From the NCBI RefSeq assembly GCF_014132355.1, contig NZ_BLZO01000005.1, positions 1 through 49,777 of the forward strand: a DNA stretch of 49,777 bases, in the 5' to 3' direction. The notes beneath the pieces are model-generated. The model was given only the letters and a program-made list of their open reading frames with translations, did not search any database and had not been told where the DNA came from. Position 1 is the stretch's first letter. Every line of letters starts with the position of its first letter. This stretch comes from Okeania sp. KiyG1 (GTDB lineage: Bacteria; Cyanobacteriota; Cyanobacteriia; Cyanobacteriales; Microcoleaceae). The position numbers and the translations under genes are program-made. This document shows, in pieces, positions 34,246-42,609 of this stretch.

Positions 34246-35433
34246 ATGTTAACCAAAATTAAAGATTTAGCAGCTACCCTCGCCCCCCGTATGATTGAAA
34301 TTCGTCGTCATATTCACTCTCACCCAGAATTAAGTGGCCAAGAATACCAAACGGCTGCTTATGTTGCAGGTGTGTTATCTTCCTGTGGTCTCCATGTACG
34401 AGAGTCTATAGGTAAAACTGGCGTTCTGGGAGAACTCAAAGTTAATAATAATAATCAATGGTTGGCTATTCGTACCGATATGGATGCTTTACCAATTAAA
34501 GAATGTACTAATTTAGATTTTGCCTCCCGTAATGCTGGCATTATGCACGCCTGCGGTCATGATGTCCATACAACTGTAGGACTAGGAGCGGCAATGGTAT
34601 TATCTGAATTGGGAGAACCCTTACCAGGTAACGTTCGGTTTCTGTTTCAACCAGCAGAGGAAATTGCCCAAGGTGCAAGTTGGATGATTGAAGATGGGGC
34701 ACTTGAGGATGTACAGGGAATTTTAGGAGTCCATGTCTACCCAACTATTCCAGCAGGTTCTGTGGGTATTCGTCACGGGGTACTCACTGCTGCTGCTGAT
34801 GATTTAGAATTGACAATTATTGGGGAGTCTGGTCATGGTGCCCGTCCCCATGAAGCTATAGATGCAATTTGGATCGCTTCCCAGGTAATTACTAATTTAC
34901 AGCAGGCCATTAGTAGGACTCATAATCCTTTAAGACCTGTAGTGTTAACAATTGGTAAGATTAGTGGCGGACGAGCGCCAAATGTGATATCCGACCAAGT
35001 AAAAATGTGGGGAACTGTACGATCGCTTCATCCAGATACCCATAAAGTTTTATCTGCATGGATTGAAAATATTGTGGCTAATATTTGTCATACTTATGGC
35101 GCTAAGTATGAACTAAATTATCGTCAGGGAGTACCATCTGTGCAAAATGACCCAGCATTGACTCAGTTGGTTGAGTCAGTTTCTTTGGAAGCTTGGGGCA
35201 GCGATCGGGTTCGTATTTTATCTGAGCCTTCCCTCGGTGCGGAAGACTTTTCTATGTATTTGAAGAAAGTTCCAGGTATGATGTTTCGTTTAGGAGTGGG
35301 ACACAAAGACAAACCTAATTATCCTCTACATCATCCTCAGTTTGAGGTTGATGAATCTGCGATTGTTACTTGTGTGGTTACTTTGGCTTATGCTGCCTAT
35401 AAATATTGGCATAATCGTCATTTAGGCCATTAA
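34246..35433 (+). CDS. M20-family amidohydrolase (N-acyl amino acid / IAA-amide hydrolase type)
   Basis: 395 residues, normal for the M20D amidohydrolases. Metal-binding residues are in place: Cys103 and His105 in 'GIMHACGHDVHTT', Glu138/139 in 'FQPAEEIAQGA', His163 in 'GVHVYPTIPAG' and His361/362 near the C-terminus in 'YPLHHPQFEVDE'. The lid/dimerisation domain begins near 186 ('LELTIIGESGHGARPHEAID'). 'GAEDFSMY' (330-337) is also typical. The family removes acyl groups from amino acids or hydrolyses hippurate and auxin conjugates; the substrate here is unknown. Cytoplasmic, no signal peptide. Confidence 0.9.
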   Translation: MLTKIKDLAATLAPRMIEIRRHIHSHPELSGQEYQTAAYVAGVLSSCGLHVRESIGKTGVLGELKVNNNNQWLAIRTDMDALPIKECTNLDFASRNAGIMHACGHDVHTTVGLGAAMVLSELGEPLPGNVRFLFQPAEEIAQGASWMIEDGALEDVQGILGVHVYPTIPAGSVGIRHGVLTAAADDLELTIIGESGHGARPHEAIDAIWIASQVITNLQQAISRTHNPLRPVVLTIGKISGGRAPNVISDQVKMWGTVRSLHPDTHKVLSAWIENIVANICHTYGAKYELNYRQGVPSVQNDPALTQLVESVSLEAWGSDRVRILSEPSLGAEDFSMYLKKVPGMMFRLGVGHKDKPNYPLHHPQFEVDESAIVTCVVTLAYAAYKYWHNRHLGH

Positions 35434-35439
35434 GGTTCA

Positions 35440-35825
35440 GAAGGAAGAAGGAAGAAGGAAGAAATTACAAAGTCAAAAGTCAAAAGTTAAAAGTTAAAAG
35501 TTAAAAGGAAGAAGGAAGAAGGAAGAGGGAAGAAATTACAAAGTCAAAAGTCAAAAGTTAAAAGTTAAAAGTTAAAAGGAAGAAGGAAGAAGGAAGAGGG
35601 AAGAAATTACAAAGTCAAAAGTCAAAAGTTAAAAGTTAAAAGTTAAAAGTCAAAAGGAAGAAGGAAGAGGGAAGAAATTACAAAGTCAAAAGTCAAAAGT
35701 TAAAAGTTAAAAGTTAAAAGTCAAAAGGAAGAAGGAAGAGGGAAGAAATTACAAAGTCAAAAGTCAAAAGTTAAAAGTTAAAAGTCAAAAGGAAGAAGGA
35801 AGAGGGAAGAAGGAAGAAGGAAAAA
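35440..35825. repeat. tandem array with 71-bp period after the amidohydrolase
   Basis: gaaattacaaagtcaaaag begins at 35461, 35532, 35603, 35674 and 35745, exactly 71 bases apart. Each unit itself is built of the heptamers ggaagaa, gtcaaaa and gttaaaa, so it is a higher-order repeat made of simpler ones. Confidence 0.95.
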
Positions 35826-36377
35826 TGTTGTGTTGTCTGAGTTTTAAGCCTTTGATCTGTACTAATACCATTTCGGAAGAGTAATGCTATATTTTACCAT
35901 CTCTCCTACTCCCCTACTCCCCTACTCCCCTACTCCTCATTTCCTCATGACAAAGATTTGACGTAATGTAGGGCACAAAAATCAAAGGGGTTTCCTGACG
36001 GAATGCTCCGCAAATGGAAATTTGTGCAGTCAGCATTGCCTCAAAGGAATGCTGCGCAAACAGGGAAAGTTTGATAGCTCAAACCGAGAGAAATGCAGTT
36101 GAAAAGGGAATTTTAAATCTTCTTAAATTATCCTACCTGTAAAAGCCAGGGATTTCAACCCAAGCTTATAACTGACAGCTAGTTAACATTAAATTATCTC
36201 CTAACTCTCAGTCAAAAAAGGATTAAAATATATATCGTTAATTACTTTAATATACTTTTATAGATCCAGTTATTAATGCTAAAATAGAAGTAGTAACTTC
36301 AAGTAAATGGAGTTTTCTACTAAACTCCTTTTTTCTTACTTAATTAGTTAATAATTGTAATTTTTAGGAGAAATATT
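35826..36377. other. spacer before the Hpt gene
   Basis: No gene. A cccctact array lies at 35905-35935. Two related copies of a 'ggaatgctccgcaaa' / 'ggaatgctgcgcaaa' motif lie at about 36000 and 36046. The last 150 bases are AT-rich and should hold the promoter. Confidence 0.5.
36366..36370 (+). promoter_or_regulatory. ribosome-binding site of the Hpt gene
   Basis: aggag seven bases before the ATG at 36378. Confidence 0.65.
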
Positions 36378-37289
36378 ATGTCATCAGAACAAGACGATCG
36401 GATTAAACAATTATTTATATTAGAAGCAGAAGAACATTTAGTTACCCTAGAAAATGGGTTGGTAGATTTGAAGTCTACAATGTCAGATTCTGAAGCTATT
36501 AATGATATGTTTAGAGCAGCTCATTCTGTAAAAGGTGGGGCTGCTATGTTAGGAATGCACAGCGTACAAAAGGTAGCTCACCGTTTAGAAGATTGTTTCA
36601 AAATCATACGCGAAAATCCTGTTGATATTGACCAAACAGTAGAGTCTCAATTTTTAAAAGGGTATGATACTCTCAAAGAGTTAGTAGAACGTCTACAAAG
36701 TCCCTATGGTTTGAGGGAAGAAGAGGGACAAGAAATTGTTGATAGTGCTTTGCCTATATTTTCAGAATTAGAAACTAATTTGAATACTTTAGCAAGTGGT
36801 GGTACTGTTTCTCAATCTACTAATGGGAAGACAATATCTAAATCTAATTTTGCTCAACAAGTTAAAAGTAAGTTAAAAGAGATGTTAGAGGTGTTTAAAC
36901 AGGCTGACTCTCCTGAATCTAGAAAACAGCTTACAGAGATTTGTAATGGTTTGTTGAAGTTGGATGAAAATACAGAAATTTGGAAGAGTTTAGTTACATA
37001 TTCTCGACAGGCGATCGCTAGTTCTAAGTTGTCTTATCAAATTCTAGCTCCTGTAATTATTAAAGAACTTAATCAAGCAGGTGAGTTGATCCAAGCAGGA
37101 AAAGTACAGGAAATAGTGGCGAGTCAAGACCTTAAGGAAATAGCAAAAGCTTCTGAACAGAAAAAAGTAACTTTGCCAAAAGAACCTAAAGAGTTAGTGA
37201 AATTAATTATTAAAAGTTTTAATCATAAGCAACTCGAAGCGATCGCTCGATTATTAGTTAAGCACGTTAAGTCGTCAAGAAATAATTGA
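36378..37289 (+). CDS. Hpt-domain phosphotransfer protein
   Basis: 303 residues. The N-terminal 110 residues are an Hpt four-helix domain like that of CheA: 'LFILEAEEHLVTLENGLVDL', the phosphorylatable His49 in 'FRAAHSVKGGAAMLG', and 'VAHRLEDCFKIIRENPVDID'. The rest (about 155-303) has no kinase, CheW or receiver domain and is not recognised. It is helical and ends in 'LEAIARLLVKHVKSSRNN'. It probably relays phosphate between a hybrid kinase and a response regulator encoded elsewhere; no partner is adjacent, so the pathway (for example motility or surface sensing) is unknown. Confidence 0.85.
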   Translation: MSSEQDDRIKQLFILEAEEHLVTLENGLVDLKSTMSDSEAINDMFRAAHSVKGGAAMLGMHSVQKVAHRLEDCFKIIRENPVDIDQTVESQFLKGYDTLKELVERLQSPYGLREEEGQEIVDSALPIFSELETNLNTLASGGTVSQSTNGKTISKSNFAQQVKSKLKEMLEVFKQADSPESRKQLTEICNGLLKLDENTEIWKSLVTYSRQAIASSKLSYQILAPVIIKELNQAGELIQAGKVQEIVASQDLKEIAKASEQKKVTLPKEPKELVKLIIKSFNHKQLEAIARLLVKHVKSSRNN

Positions 37290-37305
37290 AAGAGGGAACA
37301 GGGGT

Positions 37306-37341
37306 AATAATTAATAATTAATAATTAATAATTAATAATTA
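37306..37341. repeat. aattaat heptamer array abutting a mobile-element end
   Basis: About five AT-only heptamers run directly into the tagggtttgctgattaa end that follows. Confidence 0.8.
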
Positions 37342-37460
37342 GGGTTTGCTGATTAAATATCAAAGCATTGACTGATATTTATTTTAGCATTTTTTTGTCT
37401 AAAAAAGTGGCAGCTTTTCAGATCAAAGAGCTGCATAAAGCTAGTATTTTGGATTGTTGA
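37342..37460. mobile_element. left-end fragment of the gggcttgctga element family
   Basis: gggtttgctgattaaatatc, then caaagcattgactgatattt and ttttttgtctaaaaaagtgg, match the inverse of the right part of the element at 38740-39178. The other end is missing. Confidence 0.7.
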
Positions 37461-37522
37461 AAAGATGTCTAATTTAGATTCAATCTGGTCTTTCATATTA
37501 CAATTGGTTGTAGTTTGAGTTC

Positions 37523-38173
37523 TCATCCACCTCTTCCTTCTTCCTTCTTCCTTCTTCCTTCTTCCTTCTTCCTTCTTCTTTCTGCAATACTTTCCTCAAG
37601 TTTATGCAAAGCATGATTAACTTTTTCTTCTAACTTTTGAAACTGATGTTGTCGTAGGTCGCTCCACTCTGGCAATTTATTAATAAACTGCTGTAAATCA
37701 ATAATCACACTTGTTAAATCATTAATTTGCTGTAATTCCGGTCGCTGTTTAAACTGCTGAGAAATCATTTCTAGCTCTTTTTGTAACAGTTTAATAGTTT
37801 GCTCCTGAATATCAAATCGATTAGACAAACTTTTCATAGTTTCCAGCAAAGGCTTAATATCGATATTCTCCTGATTATCCTCTAAGTTTTTAGCAGTAGA
37901 TTCAAAAAAAGCTATACTATTTTGTAACTGGGAAATAATTTGGGAAATTGACTCTTGATATTGCTCTAGTTTTCCAGCAGTATCAAATTTAATTACTTTA
38001 ATTTGTGCTGCCAATTTATGTCGATTAACTAAATTAATTAACAGAGAAATCAAAACACATCCTACTGCATAAATAATTGGTTTATCGAATATATAATTTG
38101 CCAAAAATCCGACAACAGAAGCAGTAATAAAAATATATTCAGCAATTTCTAAAAGACTACGACGATAGAACAT
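37523..38173 (-). CDS. membrane-anchored coiled-coil protein of unknown function
   Basis: 216 codons, family not recognised. Two hydrophobic segments (about 10-27 and 33-48: 'AEYIFITASVVGFLANYIF', 'IIYAVGCVLISLLINLV') anchor a long helical region (60-195) rich in Gln, Leu and Glu ('ISQIISQLQNSIAFFES', 'LLQKELEMISQQFKQ'), probably coiled coil. The last 19 residues, 'ERRRKKEEGRRKKEEGRGG', are the translation of a ccttctt heptamer array that fills the spacer, so the original stop codon has been lost or overrun. Size and charge suggest a scaffold or regulator facing the cytoplasm. Confidence 0.65.
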   Translation of the reverse strand: MFYRRSLLEIAEYIFITASVVGFLANYIFDKPIIYAVGCVLISLLINLVNRHKLAAQIKVIKFDTAGKLEQYQESISQIISQLQNSIAFFESTAKNLEDNQENIDIKPLLETMKSLSNRFDIQEQTIKLLQKELEMISQQFKQRPELQQINDLTSVIIDLQQFINKLPEWSDLRQHQFQKLEEKVNHALHKLEESIAERRRKKEEGRRKKEEGRGG

Positions 38174-38564
38174 ATTTATATATTTTTTAGTTTACTTCTC
38201 ACAATTATTATATAGCAGAAGGAAGAAGGAAGAAGGAAGAAGGAAGAAGGAAGAAGGAAGAAGGAAAAGTATTACTTTGTCTGAGTTTTAAACCTTTGAA
38301 CTGTCCGCGTCCTTTGCTTCGACTGCTATAACTCTTGCTAAATACTTTTGCTAAATACTTTTAATTTTTGACTGCTTTGATATCAATTTCATAAAATATT
38401 GCTACATTCATCGAAGAACGAGCAGGGAGTAGGGAATAGCTAATACCATGAATGAAAAAAGAATGTTACGAATAATACAGCGGATTCCACTTTAGTGAGG
38501 TATGTCCCTCGCGGGCAAGATGCCCGCACTTGCATTCATTTAATTATTAATATCTGTACTTCAT
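38174..38564. other. spacer with aggaaga array and hairpin
   Basis: 38218-38268 is an aggaaga heptamer array. 38511-38527 is a perfect hairpin, gcgggca / tgcccgc, with a three-base loop, a common cyanobacterial interspersed element. No gene is seen. Confidence 0.6.
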
Positions 38565-38678
38565 CAGGACTTACGCAAAATATTAAATTATACACCATTT
38601 GTAGGGGCAAACTGCTGTTTGCTTCGCATAACTATCGTTAACGCCCCTACTAGATATAGTGGCTGTGCGTAAGTCCTG
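38565..38678. mobile_element. 114-bp MITE with 13-bp terminal repeats and 5-bp target duplication
   Basis: caggacttacgca (38565-38577) and its exact inverse tgcgtaagtcctg (38666-38678) bound the element. ttcat flanks it on both sides (38560-38564 and 38679-38683). Inside, gtaggggc...gcccctac (38601-38650) forms a second inverted repeat whose interior 'gcttcgcataactatcgtta' recurs at 49558-49577. Confidence 0.85.
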
Positions 38679-38739
38679 TTCATATACTTGGAATATTTAG
38701 TCCATCCTCTTCTTTTCAAGGAGAGGTAATTGTTAATTC

Positions 38740-39178
38740 GGGTTTGCTGAAAAAGTCTTTTAGTAGGGGAAGGAGACAGGAGACAGGAGACAACCCACCC
38801 CTCGCCCCTCCCCTCCCAGGAGGGGAAGACAGGAGAAATGGGAATTATAGAGGAGGTAGTCGGAAAAATTATAAGACTGATTTTTCTGCCATAATCGTCC
38901 CAAAATACTAGCTTTATGCAGCTCAAAAAGCTGAAAAGCTGGCACTTTTTTAGACAAAAAAATGCGGCGTTGGTGAAGCGCGTGTATGATATTAATCCTA
39001 ATTATTTAGGAGTCAGTCCTCAGGAGTCAGGAGGTTTGAAAGAAGAAGAAACAGTAGTAGAAGAAGAAAGTTTTTTGTTTATGCTCTTATCCAGACAAGA
39101 TATCATACCTCTTTTCACCAACGCCAAAAATGCTAAAACCAATATCATTCAATGCTTTGATATTTAATCAGCAAGCCC
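38740..39178. mobile_element. gggcttgctga-family element, interrupted by another element
   Basis: The ends are gggtttgctga (38740) and tcagcaagccc (ending 39178, followed by ta). The interior shares blocks with 32326-32494 and 37342-37460. It is split at 38966-39125 by a second element. It has no transposase and includes a cccctcccctcccaggaggg-type G/C palindrome near 38810. Confidence 0.75.
38966..39125. mobile_element. 160-bp nested MITE with 8-bp target duplication
   Basis: ggcgttggtgaa (38966-38977) and its inverse ttcaccaacgcc (39114-39125) are the ends. aaaaatgc flanks it on both sides (38958-38965 and 39126-39133). Removing it and one duplication restores the outer element as seen in the 37342 copy. 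The 8-bp duplication fits an IS1-type transposase. Confidence 0.88.
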
Positions 39179-39183
39179 TAATT

Positions 39184-39221
39184 ATTAATTGTTAATTATT
39201 AATTATTAATTGTTGAACTTA
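39184..39221. repeat. taattat heptamer array ending in gttgaac
   Basis: Same array type and same edge as at 9088-9128. It runs to within 20 bases of the hydrolase stop codon. Confidence 0.75.
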
Positions 39222-40836
39222 CCTTAGATAAAGAAATTCGTGAAGGATTATTTTTTCCTGAGCTAACAGTTATAGTAATAATTTTTGCGTCAATTAATCG
39301 TACTTCTTTTGGTAGCTTATCTATGCCAGGATTAATTAAATACGCAGGAAAACAAGCTGCACTTAAACTCAATCGAATAGTATTACCTTTCTCAATTTTT
39401 ATACAAGTTGGCTGTAAAGATATTTTCACTGGTAAGTCATTAGAAACAACCTTAATATAACCTTGGGTAAAATTATAAACATTGCCGTTTGATTTAACTT
39501 CAGATAACACCGCCGAAAGGTCAAAACTACTGGTATCTGCTGTGCAATAAACTTCTACATAAACATCTCCAGCTATGTGTAAATCTTCTGTTAAAAATTC
39601 AGAAGTATAAGTCAAAATATCAGTACGACAATCTAATTCTGAACGTTCAAAAGAACCGGCCGGAAATGTGGCATGACCGCCCAATGCTGGAACGGGTCGC
39701 CAAGAGTCATGTACAAATATATCATCAGTAGAAATATCAGGACAATTATCCTTGAGTTTCCCTGAATCTTCTCTCATATTCGCAAGTCCTGTACTAGCTA
39801 AATAATAAAACTGATAATTATTACTCGGCCAGGAATCAAAATTACGCCATTCGTTACTTCCCATCTCAAATAAAGAAACAGGCGATCGCTCTAATATTCC
39901 TGTATTTATTCCTTTGAGAAATTGGTCAAACCATAATATTTGTAAATCATCTATGGGGTTAGAAGCTACTAAACCATAATTTATAGCTCCTAGTTTTCTT
40001 CCCCAAGGAATATGAGACCAAGGACCTACTATTAATTTTTGCAAGAACTTACTACGAGAAAATATTTTTTTATACAAATTAATTGTGCCTCGTAAATAAG
40101 TATCAAACCAACCACCAATATGTAACATTGGTAGGTCTATATTTTCTAAATTTGGTGATAGACTTTGCCAATATTCGCCTGGTTGATAATTTTCTAACCA
40201 TTGATGATAAAAAGAGTCTGGTGCATACTTATTCATCACTTTTGATACAGCCGGACTTGGAGTCGAAAAAGACAAATTTTTAGCAGCTTGATAAAGTTCT
40301 TGATAAGCTTCTTCATCTCCTTGTAAACGAGCAGTTTCTGTGGCTAATTGAATTGCCCAACCTAAGTTTGTTTGTAAACAAAATGCTCCTCCTTCATAAG
40401 CCCATTCTGAATATAAATTATCAGCAATCATAGCAGGACAAATTGTTTTTAAAGCAGGAAGTTTAGCACTAGCAGCATATAGTTGAGTCATGCCTTGATA
40501 AGAAAATCCATACATCCCTATTTTGCCAGTGCTACCTGGTAAATTTGCTGCCCAATTAATAGTATCAATTCCATCTTCAATTTCATGGGCAAATAGTTGA
40601 AATTCCCCCTCAGATGTACCTCTACCTCGCACATCTTGAATAATCACAATATAACCATGAGAAGCATACCATTTTGGATGAGCATAGACTACTGTAGAAG
40701 CGATCGCTCTGCCATAAGGTTGTCGCATTAATAGGACTGGAAATTTACCCTCTGCATCAGGGCGATAAATATCAGCATCTAGACGTATTCCATCTCTGGT
40801 AAATATTGAAGCTGTTTCTTTTGGTAAAACTTTCAT
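39199..40836 (-). CDS. CocE/NonD-family hydrolase (X-Pro dipeptidyl-peptidase-like)
   Basis: 545 residues. The alpha/beta-hydrolase part has Ser112 in 'IGMYGFSYQGMTQLYAAS', Asp245 in 'LHIGGWFDTYLRG' and His275 in 'VGPWSHIPWGR', the CocE triad order. 'IIQDVRGRGTSEGEF' (65-79) is also typical. A C-terminal jelly-roll X-Pro domain starts near 385 ('LTYTSEFLTEDLHIAGDVYV' and following) and the protein ends 'RISLSKVSSTINN'. Family members cleave esters, amides or acyl groups, and the substrate cannot be told. The gene is followed on the same strand (upstream in reading order) by cupin and isochorismatase-like genes. The stop codon lies inside repeat-type DNA, so the last few residues may be recent. 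Confidence 0.88.
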   Translation of the reverse strand: MKVLPKETASIFTRDGIRLDADIYRPDAEGKFPVLLMRQPYGRAIASTVVYAHPKWYASHGYIVIIQDVRGRGTSEGEFQLFAHEIEDGIDTINWAANLPGSTGKIGMYGFSYQGMTQLYAASAKLPALKTICPAMIADNLYSEWAYEGGAFCLQTNLGWAIQLATETARLQGDEEAYQELYQAAKNLSFSTPSPAVSKVMNKYAPDSFYHQWLENYQPGEYWQSLSPNLENIDLPMLHIGGWFDTYLRGTINLYKKIFSRSKFLQKLIVGPWSHIPWGRKLGAINYGLVASNPIDDLQILWFDQFLKGINTGILERSPVSLFEMGSNEWRNFDSWPSNNYQFYYLASTGLANMREDSGKLKDNCPDISTDDIFVHDSWRPVPALGGHATFPAGSFERSELDCRTDILTYTSEFLTEDLHIAGDVYVEVYCTADTSSFDLSAVLSEVKSNGNVYNFTQGYIKVVSNDLPVKISLQPTCIKIEKGNTIRLSLSAACFPAYLINPGIDKLPKEVRLIDAKIITITVSSGKNNPSRISLSKVSSTINN

Positions 40837-41568
40837 TTTTAGGGAATAGGGAGTAGTTCAATTCAGTTATCAGTTATCAGTTATCAGTTATCAGTAGTGG
40901 AGTGGCACACCCAAAATGGTGCAATAGTAGGGGCGGGTTCCGCGTTAAGTTAATGGTGTTACCCACGACTGAGTAAACCCGCCCCCGCCCCAGTAATCTA
41001 ATGCATAAAATTAGCTGTGTCAGTCCAGTAGGGTGCGTTAATGAAATGTAACGCACCATCTAAATTTTAATTTTCTTAGTAATTAACAATTAATAATTGC
41101 CTCTCTTGAAAAATAAGAGAATTTAAAAACAATATTTTTATTCCTTTTTATCTTTTATTCCGTAAAGTTTACTGTAGATAAATATAGACAATTAGTAAGT
41201 TTCATAATTCTGTGTATCTTCACACACAATTGATATAACGGAGGATAGAAATCAAAATATTTTTGAGTGCTAATTAAGCAGATATAATATAAATTTTTCA
41301 TTTTAATTTTTGGCAAAAAGGAACAGAAAAAAGAGAATTGGAGAACTGGAATTTTGGGTAATATTTTTCTTCTTTCGTCTTCCTGTTTTATAGTAGAAGG
41401 AAAAAGGCGTTTAGTTATCTAGGAGAAAAAAGAAAAAATTTTCACGCTCCGCGTCAATCCTCTTCTTTTCAAGGAGAGGTAATTATTAATTATTAATTAT
41501 TAATTGTTGAAGTCCCCATCCACTTCTTCCTTCTTCCTTCTTCCTTCTTCCTTCTTCCTTCTTCCTTC
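40837..41568. other. spacer with cagttat array, two hairpins and a ccttctt array
   Basis: 40862-40894 is a cagttat heptamer array. 40930-40939/40976-40985 is a ggggcgggtt/aacccgcccc inverted repeat. 41032-41057 is a strong hairpin, ggtgcgtta / taacgcacc. 41461-41511 holds ttcttttcaaggagaggtaa plus a taattat array ending in gttgaa. 41522-41568 is a ccttctt array reaching the cupin stop. No gene is seen. Confidence 0.65.
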
Positions 41569-42012
41569 TTAAATACAACTTGAGCGAGAAAGAACTTGCA
41601 TATCTTCTTCATCTAAATCTACTGGTATTCCACTACGAATTAGTTCGGCAAAATCTTCATTGGGCACCATAATACATAAAGCATAAAGACGAGTTAAACC
41701 AGTATTTTCTATGACATGAATCCCTGTTGGTGGTACTAAAATACTATCACCAGCACGAATATTAACAGATTTTCCGTCACATATTGCCCTTCCTTCTCCT
41801 TTAATAATAAAGAACATTTCTACCGCTAAATTATGTCGATTTGGAGGAGTTTTTCCCCCCACATCAAAAATTTCTAAACATACAGTTAAAGAAGCATTTG
41901 CAATGACGGGGTCGAAAATAATTGCTAATCGATTACTATCATGGGGACTAATACGATATGCTTGATAATCTTGAGGAGACTTAAGGACTGGAATCATGCA
42001 TTGAGTAATCAT
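41569..42012 (-). CDS. small cupin-domain protein
   Basis: 147 residues, a single cupin barrel. Motif 1 is 'PPNRHNLAVEMFFIIKGEG' with His60 and Glu65 as possible metal ligands; the usual second His of HxH is Leu62 here. Motif 2 is 'AGDSILVPPTGIHVIENTG' with His99. Loss of one ligand leaves metal binding uncertain. It may be a sensor or an enzyme subunit acting on a small molecule. It lies between the CocE-like and isochorismatase-like genes in the same direction, but with spacers of 600-730 bases, so co-transcription is uncertain. The C-terminus lies against a ccttctt array. Confidence 0.75.
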   Translation of the reverse strand: MITQCMIPVLKSPQDYQAYRISPHDSNRLAIIFDPVIANASLTVCLEIFDVGGKTPPNRHNLAVEMFFIIKGEGRAICDGKSVNIRAGDSILVPPTGIHVIENTGLTRLYALCIMVPNEDFAELIRSGIPVDLDEEDMQVLSRSSCI

Positions 42013-42609
42013 TTTTTTATAGGTAATAGTGTTAACTTCTTCAGGAAAATATTGATTATTTAGTTTTAGTTTTGCTTAGACACCAGTGATATCATAACTA
42101 CTCATGTTGGCATGAAAAATTATGGTTTTTATCGGGCAATAAATAAAAGATTTTTGGCAATTTTACTTTTTATTTGAACTAAAAATTTTTTCCTTCTTAG
42201 CTTAATATAAATTGTTGAGTTTCGTATCTTTTTAACTCCAGCTATAAAGTGCTATTTTTTGTAACTAATATTTAACTGAACATGAGACTTTTCAGAAAAA
42301 TATTTATTATCTTTTCTTTTGCGAGTTTAATACCCCACCGTCATTTCAGTTATCAGTTATCAGTTATCAGTTATCAGTACCTCTGCCTAAAGTCAGAGGC
42401 TTGAAATATTGAAGTTGATTTTTTTTTCATCCCCTTGTAGAGCGGTAGCTCGCGGCACAGCCAAGGGGAGGCTTGAGACCTGATTTTTTGGTCTACGGCG
42501 GTGCTTAAAATTGTTTGGGGTTATAAGACAGGAAGTGGCCGAACGTTGACTATCCATAAGCAATTTTTCCTTCTTCCTTCTTCCTTCTTTCTTCTTCCTT
42601 CTTCCTTCT
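42013..42609. other. spacer with interspersed repeat
   Basis: 42345-42480 carries the repeat shared with 46068-46150: a cagttat array, 'cagtacctctgc', a gaggcttga segment and a cccctt...aagggg stem. In this copy the stem loop holds extra 'gtagagcggtagctcgcggc'. 42565-42611 is a ccttctt array. No gene is seen. Confidence 0.6.

Noticed and set aside
35440-35825. Possible CRISPR array because of the regular 71-bp period
   Set aside because: Units are repeated throughout with no unique spacers, and no cas gene is nearby.
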